From assembly GCF_002797495.1 (NCBI RefSeq), contig NZ_PGEZ01000001.1, positions 2,356,001 through 2,420,000 on the forward strand: a stretch of DNA of 64,000 nt, written 5' to 3'. The stretch's first letter is position 1. Every line of letters starts with the position of its first letter. Positions 18,861-27,249 of the stretch are shown here, piece by piece. A model generated the notes under the pieces. The model was given only the letters and a program-made list of their open reading frames with translations. It was not told where the DNA came from and made no database searches. Position numbers and translations under genes: made by a program. Source of the stretch: Mumia flava (lineage in GTDB: Bacteria; Actinomycetota; Actinomycetes; Propionibacteriales; Nocardioidaceae).

Positions 18861-19561
18861 TGGCGACGCTCGCGCCGCAAGGTCCTGCGGCTCCTGCGGG
18901 ATCGACGTGCTTGGCCGTCACCGACGTGCATCACCAGTACACGAGCGAGCCGGTGCTCCGGGGCATCGACCTTGCGGTGGCACCCGGGGAGCGTGTCGCA
19001 CTCATGGGGCCCAGCGGGTGCGGAAAGTCGACGCTGCTGTTGGTGGCGGCTGGGATCCTTGTCCCGACCGCCGGCTCGGTCTCGGTCTGCGGTGAGCTCA
19101 TCTCCGGGCTCGGGTCGGACGAGCGGGCTGCCGTCCGGCGGCGAAGGGTCGGCTTCGTCTTCCAGTTCGGGGAGCTGGTGGCCGAGCTGTCCCTCCGTGA
19201 CAACGTCGCGCTCGCGGCTGAGCTGGCGGGAGCTCCGCGGCGGGAGGCCCTGCGGGACGCCGATGGCATTCTCGATCGCGTCGGCCTGCTCGCGCTCGGT
19301 CGCCGAAAGCCAGGCGAGGTGAGCGGAGGGCAAGCCCAACGAAGCGCGGTCGCACGAGCCCTGGTCCACCGTCCGAGCCTGGTGCTCGCCGACGAACCGA
19401 CAGGGGCGCTTGATCGCGAGAACGCGGCTGCCGTTCTCGATCTGATGGTGGAACTGGTCGCCGAACGCGATGCGGCCCTGCTCGTCGCGACCCACGACGA
19501 TGCAACAGCTGATCGCTGTGACCGTGTCGTCGGGATCATCGATGGCGCGGTCGACCGGTGA
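18860..19561 (+). CDS. ABC transporter ATP-binding protein, MacB/LolD type
   Basis: This 233-residue ATPase has Walker A GPSGCGKSTLL (about residues 50-60), the Q-loop in VGFVFQFGELV, the ABC signature VSGGQAQRSAVARAL, Walker B LVLADEPTGALD and the H-loop THDDAT. The PTGALD form is typical of MacB/FtsE/LolD-type ATPases that pair with FtsX-like permeases. It overlaps the upstream secreted-protein gene and the downstream permease, so the three form one unit. The function is probably peptide or lipoprotein handling or resistance; the substrate is unknown. Confidence 0.92.
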   Translation: MATLAPQGPAAPAGSTCLAVTDVHHQYTSEPVLRGIDLAVAPGERVALMGPSGCGKSTLLLVAAGILVPTAGSVSVCGELISGLGSDERAAVRRRRVGFVFQFGELVAELSLRDNVALAAELAGAPRREALRDADGILDRVGLLALGRRKPGEVSGGQAQRSAVARALVHRPSLVLADEPTGALDRENAAAVLDLMVELVAERDAALLVATHDDATADRCDRVVGIIDGAVDR

Positions 19562-21567
19562 GTCGGCCTCGGATCGACGACGTGCGGCTGGTGGCGAGGA
19601 TCGTTCTGCGGACCTGGCGTCCGCGCTCCAGGCACGAGTGGGGGACGATCGGATGGGCGTTCGCCGGGTCGGCGATGATCGTGGTCGCCGCAGCGCTCGT
19701 GCTGGCCCAGCTCGCATCCTACGGAGCGCGTTCGGCGGTACTCGAGTCGCGGAGCCCGGTCTGGACGGACGGCGAAGGACCGTGGGTCAACGAGGCGTCG
19801 CTGGACGTCGGCACCGGTGAGCTGGTGCTTGTGCACCTCGGCCCGCGCGACCCCGTGGTCGGGCTGCCCCCAGGCGTCGATCGGTGGCCCGGGGCGGGCG
19901 AGGTCATCGCGTCTCCCGCCGTTACGAGAGAGCGTGACTCGAACGTCTATCTCGCGGAGCTGGTGCGAGGCGTGGTCATCGGAGACATCGCCGCTGACGG
20001 CCTTCGCGACCCGGACGAGCGGCTGGCGTACGTCGGGGCGACCGAGCACGAGATCCGTGAGCTGGGTGGCGTTCGGATCTCGGGCTTCGGGGGTACGAGT
20101 GGCCAGGTCGAGGATCTGAGCGCGGGGGAGCGGCGCATGGTTGCGCTCTGGGGACTCGTGATCCTGCTCGCCGGGATCGCAGCGCTGGTCCTCGTCCTGG
20201 GGCGTCTGGCCGCCGCCGGGAAGCAGCGGCGATACGCCGTTCTGCGACTCCTTGGCGCGCCCGAGCGCTCCGTCGTGCTGGTGACCGGGATCTCGACGAT
20301 GCTGGCGTCCACACTCGGGGGCATGGTGGGCATCGTGCTCGCGGGACCCGTGATCCGCATGAGCGGGTCTGTGCCGTTTGTCCCGCTCAGCCGCTGGCCG
20401 GTCGACCTCGCGGCTCTGCTGCCTGCGCTGGCCGCAGTAGCGGCCCTTGTCGGAGCGGCGACCGGCACGTTCGCCGCTCGCAGCGCAGCCGGAGACCCGT
20501 GGAGGGTGCGCCGTCGTGGTGCGGATCGACGCCTGTCATCGTGGCGCCTGCTCCCTCTCGCGTCTGCGGCACTGGTCGTCGGTGCGCTCGCTGCGGCCCA
20601 GCAGGCTCGAGTCGGCTCGGGGGCAGCCACACCCATGAGTGGAGTATGGCTGCTCGTCGGCGGGATCCTCCTTGCCTGGTGGGGATTGATCCTCAGTGGT
20701 CCCGTTCTCGTACGGGGGGCTGCAGCGCTCGGACGCCGTGGACCGTTGAGCATCCGTGTCGCGGCCGCGCGCACGGATCACCACGCTCGCGCGACGTCGC
20801 GGCTCGCGGCGGCCCTTGTCACCCTCATGCTGGTCGTGGGCGTAGCGGGCGGCGCCATCGCTGGGGCGACGGACGACGGGACCGATGGGTGGCGCTTGAT
20901 CGAGCTTGATTCGCCGGACGCCTATTCGGATCCCGCCGCGTTGCGCCGAGCCGTTGCCGCAGCGCTCGGAGCCCGGGGCGTCGAGGAGGCGTGGGTGACA
21001 CGCGCGAACACCCGAGATCGGCGTCTGCTCTCGGCAGACGGCGTTCGTTCGGACGACTTCGGCTACACGTTCGTCGTCGCTGACGAGGCACTCTCCGGCA
21101 CCGCCGCCGCCATCGTCGAAGAGCTGCCGCAGGCAGCCGGATCGCTGATCGCCGGCTATCCAGCCGGCGAGCGACGGACCGCGATGACCAGCGCGGTCAC
21201 CATCCTCGCCCTGATGCTGTGCTTGATGCTGCTCACGGTCGCACTCGGCCTCTCGGTCGCCGCGATGCAGGCGGAACGAGAGGATGCGGATCGCGCGCTC
21301 TTGGCTTCTGGGATGGGGCGGTCGCGGCTCCGTTCCGTCCGCGGTGCGGAGGTCGTCCTCGCGACACTGCCGGGTCCTCTCGCGGCCGCTGCGATCGGCA
21401 GCCTCGTCGCGGTCGCGGCGGCCTGTGTCGACGATGTCGCAGTGCCGGTACCGTCAGCGGTGCTGATCGGGCTTGCGTGCGCACCGCTTGCCTGCGCGTT
21501 CGCGCTCGCGGGTGTCGCAGCGCTGCTGACGCCGAGGGCGGCGGAAGTCGCTCGGCGACGGGAATGA
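19558..21567 (+). CDS. FtsX-like ABC transporter permease
   Basis: This 669-residue membrane protein has an N-terminal helix (about residues 35-60), a large extracytoplasmic region, and two clusters of transmembrane helices (about 195-340 and 535-660). Each cluster has the FtsX-domain pattern (RRYAVLRLLGAPERSVVLVTG; DRALLASGMGRSRLRSVRGAEV), in which the coupling segment follows the first helix. The GTG at 19558 overlaps the ATPase stop (GTGA). With the ATPase it forms a MacB-like mechanotransmission system rather than a classical importer. Confidence 0.88.
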   Translation: MSRPRIDDVRLVARIVLRTWRPRSRHEWGTIGWAFAGSAMIVVAAALVLAQLASYGARSAVLESRSPVWTDGEGPWVNEASLDVGTGELVLVHLGPRDPVVGLPPGVDRWPGAGEVIASPAVTRERDSNVYLAELVRGVVIGDIAADGLRDPDERLAYVGATEHEIRELGGVRISGFGGTSGQVEDLSAGERRMVALWGLVILLAGIAALVLVLGRLAAAGKQRRYAVLRLLGAPERSVVLVTGISTMLASTLGGMVGIVLAGPVIRMSGSVPFVPLSRWPVDLAALLPALAAVAALVGAATGTFAARSAAGDPWRVRRRGADRRLSSWRLLPLASAALVVGALAAAQQARVGSGAATPMSGVWLLVGGILLAWWGLILSGPVLVRGAAALGRRGPLSIRVAAARTDHHARATSRLAAALVTLMLVVGVAGGAIAGATDDGTDGWRLIELDSPDAYSDPAALRRAVAAALGARGVEEAWVTRANTRDRRLLSADGVRSDDFGYTFVVADEALSGTAAAIVEELPQAAGSLIAGYPAGERRTAMTSAVTILALMLCLMLLTVALGLSVAAMQAEREDADRALLASGMGRSRLRSVRGAEVVLATLPGPLAAAAIGSLVAVAAACVDDVAVPVPSAVLIGLACAPLACAFALAGVAALLTPRAAEVARRRE

Positions 21568-21570
21568 GTC

Positions 21571-21896
21571 TCAGTCGGCGACGCCGAGGAAGGTGAGCAC
21601 CGACCGCTCCACCTCGACCATGAGCGCCGCCGGCAGGCGGCCGACGCGCGTCTGCACGCTCGTGCGTCGCACGGTCGTGATCTTGTCCACCATGATCCAG
21701 CTCGGCTCACGGATCCCTGTCGTCGTGGTGGCGGGACTGCGGTCCGGAGCAGCGGAGCGTCGACCGGCGTGGTCGTCAACGGGGCGACGGTGACGGAGTC
21801 CGTCGCATCGAACCGGTCGTCCTGGAGGATCAGGGCTGGTCTCGGCTTGGACGCGTCGACACCTCCGGCCACGGTCCAGAGCTCTCCGCGATTCAC
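21571..21896 (-). pseudogene. MazF/PemK-family toxin gene broken by a frameshift
   Basis: From GTG 21896 the frame reads NRGELWTVAGGVDASKPRPA and continues LILQDDRFDATDSVTVAPL, the MazF N-terminal half. After the LLRTAV segment the family-like sequence continues in another frame: TTTTGIREPSWIMVDKITTV and a tail to the stop at 21571. One missing base near 21727-21740, in a GGTGGCGGG stretch, would rejoin them. An intact product would be an mRNA endoribonuclease of about 108 residues. The GTG overlaps the antitoxin stop (GTGA), the usual arrangement. Confidence 0.72.
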
Positions 21897-22057
21897 TCGT
21901 CCCGGGTGTCCGAGACGGCCTCGACGAAGTCCAGGTCGTCGCTCGTCTGGGCTGCGCGTGCCACGGCAGCCGCCTGACGGTGCGCCTCCGCGGTGAAAGC
22001 CTCGGAGTGCACGTCGGGAAGCCAGATCTGCACCGGACGGCGTTCCATGTAACGCAT
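21893..22057 (-). CDS. MazE-like antitoxin, possibly 5'-shortened
   Basis: This 54-residue protein, RYMERRPVQIWLPDV with EAHRQAAAVARAAQ and a C-terminus DDLDFVEAVSDTRDE, matches the actinobacterial antitoxin-MazE family, in which RPVQIWVPD is the DNA-binding part and the tail binds the toxin. Family members usually have some 15-20 more residues before RPVQIW, so the 5' end may be eroded or the start lies further upstream in the same frame. It is coupled to the broken mazF. Confidence 0.65.
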   Translation of the reverse strand: MRYMERRPVQIWLPDVHSEAFTAEAHRQAAAVARAAQTSDDLDFVEAVSDTRDE

Positions 22058-22189
22058 GGGCGATGGAGCCGGTCTCCACAGGAGGTGGCCGGCGGTCCCC
22101 TCTGCTCGCACAGCACTGGGGGCGAGGTGCCTCGACGCACCCCGCCCCCAGCGGGCCGTACGGATCAGCCGATCGCAGCGATCAGGTGA

Positions 22190-23170
22190 TCAGGAGCGGC
22201 AGAACTTCTCGATCCCCATCGCGCTGAGGATGCCGTTGACCACGTGGTCCTGGAAGTACTCGTCGCCCTCCATCTCCTCGTCGGTCCACGCCGCGGTGTC
22301 GTGACCCAGGGTGGTGAGCCACGCCTTGCCGCCGTCGTAGTAGTGGCACCAGCTGACCGGGTGGCCCTTGGGGTGGCCCGGGTGGCCGGAGTCGCGCTCC
22401 GGCGTCACGCTGGTCTCGGAGTCGACCTCGGCGAGCACGTTGACGTAGCTCGGGAACGGCACGAGGTTGTACCACTCGTCGGTGAACGTCCACTCGCGCG
22501 GCAGGTTCTTCGTCGAAACGTCCTTGCGGTTGACGGTCTCGACCGTGCCCTCGCGGTTCGGGCGGTGGTCGAAGAAGTTCGCACCGCCGAGCAGACCCTC
22601 GTACCAGGGCCAGTGGTACTCGGCGCCGAACGCGTTGTGGATGCCGACGAAGCCGCCGCCGGCCCGGACGAACTGCTTGAGCGAGGTCTGGGCCGTGTCG
22701 TCGTACGCGTCGCGGTTCGCGCTCAAGGAGATGAACGCGTTGTATCCGCGGATGCGCGACAGCTGGCTGACGTCCTCGGTGTAGTCGACCTCGATCCCCT
22801 CGGCCTCGAGCCAGGCCTTCAGGTTGGACTGGGCGACGTTGGTCTCGTTCAGCGGCGGGTTCATCCCGGGCTCGAGCCGGTCGCCGAGGTGCGCGTGACG
22901 CGGTCCGGGGGTGTAGCTGTAGATCAGGACGCGCTTGGTCTCGCCCTCCTCCCAGCCGTTGCCCCAGTCGTTGTAGAGCTTCGACGAGGTGCCGCGCTCG
23001 ACGCCGTAGTCGGTGATGCCGTCCGTGTAGATGTTCTCCGCCGTACGCGACTCACCTCGGTCGTTGCCCCAGCCCCAGCCGTTGCCGTGCCCGGTGACGG
23101 CGGCTGCGCCGCTCGCTCCCAGGACAAGCGTTGCCGCGATGGCCGGGATGCTCAACCCTCTGAGTTTCAT
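22190..23170 (-). CDS. Secreted ThuA-like domain protein
   Basis: This 326-residue protein has a Sec signal peptide (MKLRGLSIPAIAATLVLGASGAAA), a Gly/Trp/Asn-rich spacer, then a ThuA-like (glutamine-amidotransferase-fold) domain from about residue 80: RVLIYSYTPGPRHA, NAFISLSANRD, FVRAGGGFVGIHNAFG, WYEGLLGG, and the C-terminal WCHYYDGGKAWLTTLGHD. ThuA-like domains occur in sugar metabolism and in secreted glycoside-related proteins; the reaction is not established. It is divergent from the PQQ-propeller protein across a 284-bp region holding an IclR-type motif. An SD-like GAGG precedes the ATG. Confidence 0.85.
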   Translation of the reverse strand: MKLRGLSIPAIAATLVLGASGAAAVTGHGNGWGWGNDRGESRTAENIYTDGITDYGVERGTSSKLYNDWGNGWEEGETKRVLIYSYTPGPRHAHLGDRLEPGMNPPLNETNVAQSNLKAWLEAEGIEVDYTEDVSQLSRIRGYNAFISLSANRDAYDDTAQTSLKQFVRAGGGFVGIHNAFGAEYHWPWYEGLLGGANFFDHRPNREGTVETVNRKDVSTKNLPREWTFTDEWYNLVPFPSYVNVLAEVDSETSVTPERDSGHPGHPKGHPVSWCHYYDGGKAWLTTLGHDTAAWTDEEMEGDEYFQDHVVNGILSAMGIEKFCRS

Positions 23171-23348
23171 GCTCGTTCCTCGATTCCACTAGGTGGACCG
23201 TGAAGGCCATTTCCGTGCGGTCACTGTAACCACGGTCACACGGCTCGGCAAGGGGTTCGCGACGTACGGCTGTCAGAACTAGCAGCCTGTGAGTTGATTT
23301 CGGGAGGGTTGCCACGCTGCGTCGCTCGCACTACGGTCAAGTCACCAG

Positions 23349-23373
23349 TCGGTTCAAATGGACCGCTAGATGG
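23349..23373. promoter_or_regulatory. IclR-type operator candidate upstream of the PQQ-propeller gene
   Basis: This 25-bp segment contains TCAAATGGACCGCTAGATGG. It agrees at about 19 of 25 positions with 29379-29403, in front of the aldehyde dehydrogenase and the iclR gene. GGACCGC against an imperfect GCGGTCC half-site gives a near-palindrome around an AAAT centre. It is 82 bp before the PQQ-propeller ATG and 179 bp from the thuA-like gene. Confidence 0.5.
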
Positions 23374-23454
23374 TTCACGCCGACAGGCTCGCTCGCGAGT
23401 CGCGGGCGAGACGGACGGACGTCGGGTCCGTCCGACCGACCAAGGAGAATTGGC

Positions 23455-26208
23455 ATGCGCACACCTCTGACCAAGAGGCGGGCTGTGTTGGTGCTCGGGA
23501 GCGTGCTGGCGCTGACGCTGGCAGCCGCACCCGCGACCGGACTCGTAGCCGCCGATCCCAGCTCACCACCAGGGCCGAGCGCCGTCGACCCCGCCGGAGC
23601 CGACATGCCCACCGTGGGTGGCAACTACGGCAACCAGAACTACTCGGCGCTCACCGACATCAACAAGCGGAACCTCAAGAAGCTCGGGCCGGAATGGCGC
23701 ACGCACGTCTCCGCGGTCGCGCCCGCCTCCGACGACACCGGCTCGCAGACGCACCCCATCGTCTCCGACGGCGTCATCTACCTCGACACGCCCAGTGGGG
23801 GCGCGATCGCGGTCGACGGCGCGACGGGCGAGGCGAAGTGGAAGTGGGAGCCCGAGGTTCCGGCCCGCACCCGCCGGGGTGTCTCGGTCGGTGACGGCAA
23901 GGTCTATGCCATGGCGGCCGGTGGCACGGCCGGCAACGACCAGAACCACGACCCGGACGCGCCTCCGGGAGAGGACGTCCAGATCTTCGCCCTCGACCAG
24001 GAGACCGGCGAGGAGGTCTGGGTCTCGTCACCGCTGAGCCCGGACGGCGACGCGCTCGGACGGGACTCCGGCCCGGCGACGCGCTACCACGACGGCCTGG
24101 TCTACATCCACACCAACAACGGCGACCGCGGCTCGGTCTCGGCGCTCGACTCCTCAGACGGCAGCGTCGTCTGGACGTTCTTCGGCGTGCCGAGGCGCGG
24201 GCAGACCTTCACCGACGTCAACGGCGAGACCTTCGAGCCGGGCGACACCTGGGGCCCGGTGCTGCCGGACGGCACCGACTGCGGTCTCGAGGGTGGCGCC
24301 ACCCCGTGGATGCACGGCGCGCTCGACCCCGAGCTCGGCATGTACTACATGACCTTCGGCAACCCCCGCAGCTGCAACACCTCGCAGGACGGCTCGCTGC
24401 GTCCGGGTGACAACCTGTTCTCCAGCTCGATGGTCGCGGTCGACATGAAGACCGGCGAGTACAAGTGGCACTACCAGTCGATCCCGCACGACGTGTGGGA
24501 CATGGACAACGTCCACCCGATGACGCTCGCCGACGTCGAGGTCGACGGCGACGAGCGTCAGGTCGTCTTCTACGGGAGCAAGTCCGGCCACCAGTTCGTG
24601 CTCGACCGCACCAACGGGAAGCCGGTCCTGCCCACGGTGGACAAGCCGATGATCACCGACTCGCGGCAGGCTCACTCCGAGACCCAGCCGTTCCCCGAGC
24701 AGCGTCTCCTTCCCGAGTGCCTCGTCTGGGAGAAGCTCGACCCGGACAACATCCCGGGAGACCCGTGGCGCGCGGTGCCCAACTACAACGGCTACCAGCC
24801 CGACGAGGACGGGAACCTCGTGTTCAACCCGGACAGCTACGTCAAGGAGGACGAGCCCTTCCTCACCTATCCCGACGGCGACCCGAAGCGCGAAGGCCAC
24901 CGTCAGGGCTGCATGTACGACCCGCAGTGGGACCTGCCGATCCTGTCCACCACCAGCCAGAACGGCGGCGGTGACTGGTCCAGCAACTCCTACAGCCACC
25001 GCACCAACATGGTGTACTTCCCGTACGGCACGAACCCGGTGGCGCACTGGAACGGCGCGAGCGCCAACGGCCAGCGCGCGATCGGCCAGTACCAGACCGG
25101 CGGCATCCTGGCGTACGACGCGTCGACCGGCGACGTCCAGTGGACCAACCACCTCGGGACCGACATGTCGCACGGCCAGAGCCCGCTGACCACGGCGAGC
25201 AACCTGCTGTTCGTCGGCCAGACCGACGGCCGCCTGCTGGCCCTGGACGCCACCGACGGCGACGAGCTCTGGGAGTTCCAGACCGGGTCCGCCATCTCGG
25301 CGCCCCCGATCACCTACGAGGTCGACGGCGAGCAGTACGTCGCGATCTTCGCGGCCGGCGCCACCAACCCGTACGGCGGGTCGGTGACGCAGGGAGACTC
25401 CCTGTGGGCGTTCAAGCTCGGTGGCGACTACACCACCGAGTCCGGCAGCCAGGAGGGGCCGGACACGGCGCCGCTGACGATCCGACGCCCCGTCCAGGGC
25501 GGTCCGGTCGAGGGCGACACGGTGGACAACACCGTCCTGCTGGCGCGTACGGACCGGACCGACTCGGCCGGCTCGCAGGACAGCACGTCACAACGCGGCA
25601 TGGCTCCGACGCACCTGCGGGTGCCCGTGGGGTCGACGGTCACGTTCCTCAACCCGGGCGCGGAGACGTTCCCGAACTTCCCGAACCAGCTGGAGCACTG
25701 TGCCACGCAGTACTTCGAGGGTGAGTTCAACGAGCGTCTGCAGCCAGGCGAGAGCTACGAGCACACCTTCGACCGTGCGGGTGAGTACTTCTTCAACGAC
25801 TGCACCGACCCGCGTCCGGTGGGCAAGATCGAGGTCTACCTCGAGCCGAACGACCAGCCGGGCGACCTGCACTTCCTGCCGGGGTGGCTCGACTTCCGGT
25901 CGAAGCAGTTCACCCAGGTGAAGGGCAAGGTGACGGCGGTGTTCGACGTGCCGCGTGGCTACCGCTACCAGAGCGGCGCTGTGCTCGAGACGCCGTTGTC
26001 GGAGTCTCCGGTCGCGGCGACGAAGGTCCGCACCATCGGGCTGGGCAAGCTGTTCCGGTCCCGGCTGATCGTGCAGTTCGACAAGGCGGCGCTCGACAAC
26101 AACGTGCCCGAGGGGCGCGACGTGCCGCTGACGCTGGTGGCGAACTTCCTGCACAACGGCGTGCAGAAGCAGCTGGCCTCGACCGACACGGTGAGGGTGA
26201 TCAAGTAG
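23455..26208 (+). CDS. Secreted PQQ-type beta-propeller protein with C-terminal cupredoxin-like domain
   Basis: This 917-residue protein has a Sec signal peptide (about 1-32). The quinoprotein propeller (about 50-665) starts with NYGNQNYSALTDINKRNL, the usual first strand of PQQ dehydrogenases, and carries repeated tryptophan-docking blades such as AVDGATGEAKWKWEPE, ALDQETGEEVWV and ALDATDGDELWEFQTG. The PHDVWDMDN segment corresponds to the catalytic-Asp region. A cupredoxin-like domain (about 720-795) has VPVGSTVTFLNPG, LEHCATQ, and GEYFFNDCTD, but the usual C-terminal His/Met copper ligands are not obvious. It may be an extracellular alcohol or polyol dehydrogenase. No PQQ synthesis genes are in the window. 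SD AAGGAG precedes the ATG. Confidence 0.85.
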   Translation: MRTPLTKRRAVLVLGSVLALTLAAAPATGLVAADPSSPPGPSAVDPAGADMPTVGGNYGNQNYSALTDINKRNLKKLGPEWRTHVSAVAPASDDTGSQTHPIVSDGVIYLDTPSGGAIAVDGATGEAKWKWEPEVPARTRRGVSVGDGKVYAMAAGGTAGNDQNHDPDAPPGEDVQIFALDQETGEEVWVSSPLSPDGDALGRDSGPATRYHDGLVYIHTNNGDRGSVSALDSSDGSVVWTFFGVPRRGQTFTDVNGETFEPGDTWGPVLPDGTDCGLEGGATPWMHGALDPELGMYYMTFGNPRSCNTSQDGSLRPGDNLFSSSMVAVDMKTGEYKWHYQSIPHDVWDMDNVHPMTLADVEVDGDERQVVFYGSKSGHQFVLDRTNGKPVLPTVDKPMITDSRQAHSETQPFPEQRLLPECLVWEKLDPDNIPGDPWRAVPNYNGYQPDEDGNLVFNPDSYVKEDEPFLTYPDGDPKREGHRQGCMYDPQWDLPILSTTSQNGGGDWSSNSYSHRTNMVYFPYGTNPVAHWNGASANGQRAIGQYQTGGILAYDASTGDVQWTNHLGTDMSHGQSPLTTASNLLFVGQTDGRLLALDATDGDELWEFQTGSAISAPPITYEVDGEQYVAIFAAGATNPYGGSVTQGDSLWAFKLGGDYTTESGSQEGPDTAPLTIRRPVQGGPVEGDTVDNTVLLARTDRTDSAGSQDSTSQRGMAPTHLRVPVGSTVTFLNPGAETFPNFPNQLEHCATQYFEGEFNERLQPGESYEHTFDRAGEYFFNDCTDPRPVGKIEVYLEPNDQPGDLHFLPGWLDFRSKQFTQVKGKVTAVFDVPRGYRYQSGAVLETPLSESPVAATKVRTIGLGKLFRSRLIVQFDKAALDNNVPEGRDVPLTLVANFLHNGVQKQLASTDTVRVIK

Positions 26209-26220
26209 CAGCAGCGGCAG

Positions 26221-26251
26221 GCCGCCGGACACGCCTCGCGTGTCCGGCGGC
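26221..26251 (+). terminator. Rho-independent terminator after the PQQ-propeller gene
   Basis: A perfect 14-bp stem GCCGCCGGACACGC (26221-26234) and GCGTGTCCGGCGGC (26238-26251) with loop CTC is followed by TTCGTCGTTGT. It begins 13 bp after the stop codon. Confidence 0.88.
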
Positions 26252-26280
26252 TTCGTCGTTGTGCCTGTCGAAACCACACG

Positions 26281-26430
26281 GGTCTCGATCGTCGCTTCGC
26301 GGCGTGCCCGTTGGTCGAGGCGGGCGAGGAACGAGCCCGATCGAGACCCGGAGGTTCGGCCACCCGGGGGTCTCGATCGTCGCTTCGCTCCGCCTCGACC
26401 AGCGGGGTGGTGCTCCGCCTCGACCAGCGG
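26281..26430. repeat. Repeat family A, intergenic cluster of three copies
   Basis: Copy 1 (26281-26348) is a full palindromic form, starting GGTCTCGATCG and ending CGATCGAGACC. Copy 2 (26369-26405) reads GGTCTCGATCGTCGCTTCGC and ends CTCGACCAGCGG. Copy 3 (26412-26430) is a 3' half, GCTCCGCCTCGACCAGCGG. The cluster lies between a terminator and the convergent citryl-CoA lyase-like gene, so here the family is not translated. Confidence 0.85.
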
Positions 26431-26436
26431 GAGGTG

Positions 26437-27249
26437 TCAGGCGTCCGGCGAGAGCCGGGCCGGCAGGATGCTCGGCGGCATCGGGCCCTTGTTGCGGCGA
26501 CCGGACTGCGACTCCTCCCACGCGTGGGCGAGGATGCCGACGCTGCGGCTCAGCACGAACAGCCCGCGGGCCAGCGGCGGCGGGCACCCCAGCTCGCCGT
26601 AGATCACCGCGGTCGCACCGTCGATGTTCATGGGGACGGGGCGGGCCCGCCCCTCGGCGAGCGCGTCCTCGATCGCGAGCGCGGCGGCGAGGTGACGCCC
26701 GGGGACCGTACCGTCGTCGCGGGCCTGCTCGACCAGGGCGAGCAGCGGGTCGCGGCGCGGGTCACGAGGGTGGAAGCGGTGGCCGAAGCCGGGGACGTAC
26801 CGGCCCTGCGACCGGACCTCCGCGACCACCTCGCGCGCCGCCGCCGCCAGGTCGTCGCCCGCGTCGGCGCGCGCCAGCAGGGCGTCGTACAGCGCGAGAC
26901 ACTGCTCGCCCGCGCCACCGTGGACGTCGCCCAGGGTGTTCACCGCGCTGGCCATCGCATTGTTGAGCCCGACGCCGCACGTGGCCGCCATCCGCGCGAC
27001 CGCGATCGACGGCGCCTGCGGGCCGTGGTCGGTGGCAGCGACGAGCGCGGCCTCGAGCAGGCGGGCACGCGGAGGCTCGCAGCGCTCGCCGGTGACCATG
27101 AACCAGATCATCTCGGCGAACCCGGTCCGGCCGATCAGGTCGGCGACCGGCACCCCTCGGTGCTCGATCACGCCGGGCTCGATGTACGTGATCGCGGTCC
27201 CCCACCACGCGGACACCGCGGAGGCGTCGGGGTGGTCGGGTGCAGTCAT
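26437..27249 (-). CDS. Citryl-CoA lyase / citrate synthase-like enzyme
   Basis: This 270-residue protein belongs to the citrate synthase superfamily but is shorter than true citrate synthase (about 370-430), as is usual for the citryl-CoA lyase-type group. Conserved elements: GVPVADLIGRTGFAEMIWFM (N-terminal), VNTLGDVHGGAGEQ (first active-site His), PGFGHRFHPRDPR (second His and Arg region) and NIDGATAVIYGELG. It is predicted to cleave or form a carbon-carbon bond in a (hydroxy)acyl-CoA. Its ATG overlaps the stop of the CoA-transferase gene, so the CoA-transferase product is its likely substrate. The natural substrate is not identified. Confidence 0.82.
   Translation of the reverse strand: MTAPDHPDASAVSAWWGTAITYIEPGVIEHRGVPVADLIGRTGFAEMIWFMVTGERCEPPRARLLEAALVAATDHGPQAPSIAVARMAATCGVGLNNAMASAVNTLGDVHGGAGEQCLALYDALLARADAGDDLAAAAREVVAEVRSQGRYVPGFGHRFHPRDPRRDPLLALVEQARDDGTVPGRHLAAALAIEDALAEGRARPVPMNIDGATAVIYGELGCPPPLARGLFVLSRSVGILAHAWEESQSGRRNKGPMPPSILPARLSPDA

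Noticed and set aside
23455-26208. Membrane-bound quinate dehydrogenase QuiA
   Set aside because: The protein has a cleavable signal peptide and a cupredoxin-like tail, not the N-terminal membrane helices of QuiA, and its operator-like motif ties it to the IclR locus rather than the TetR one.
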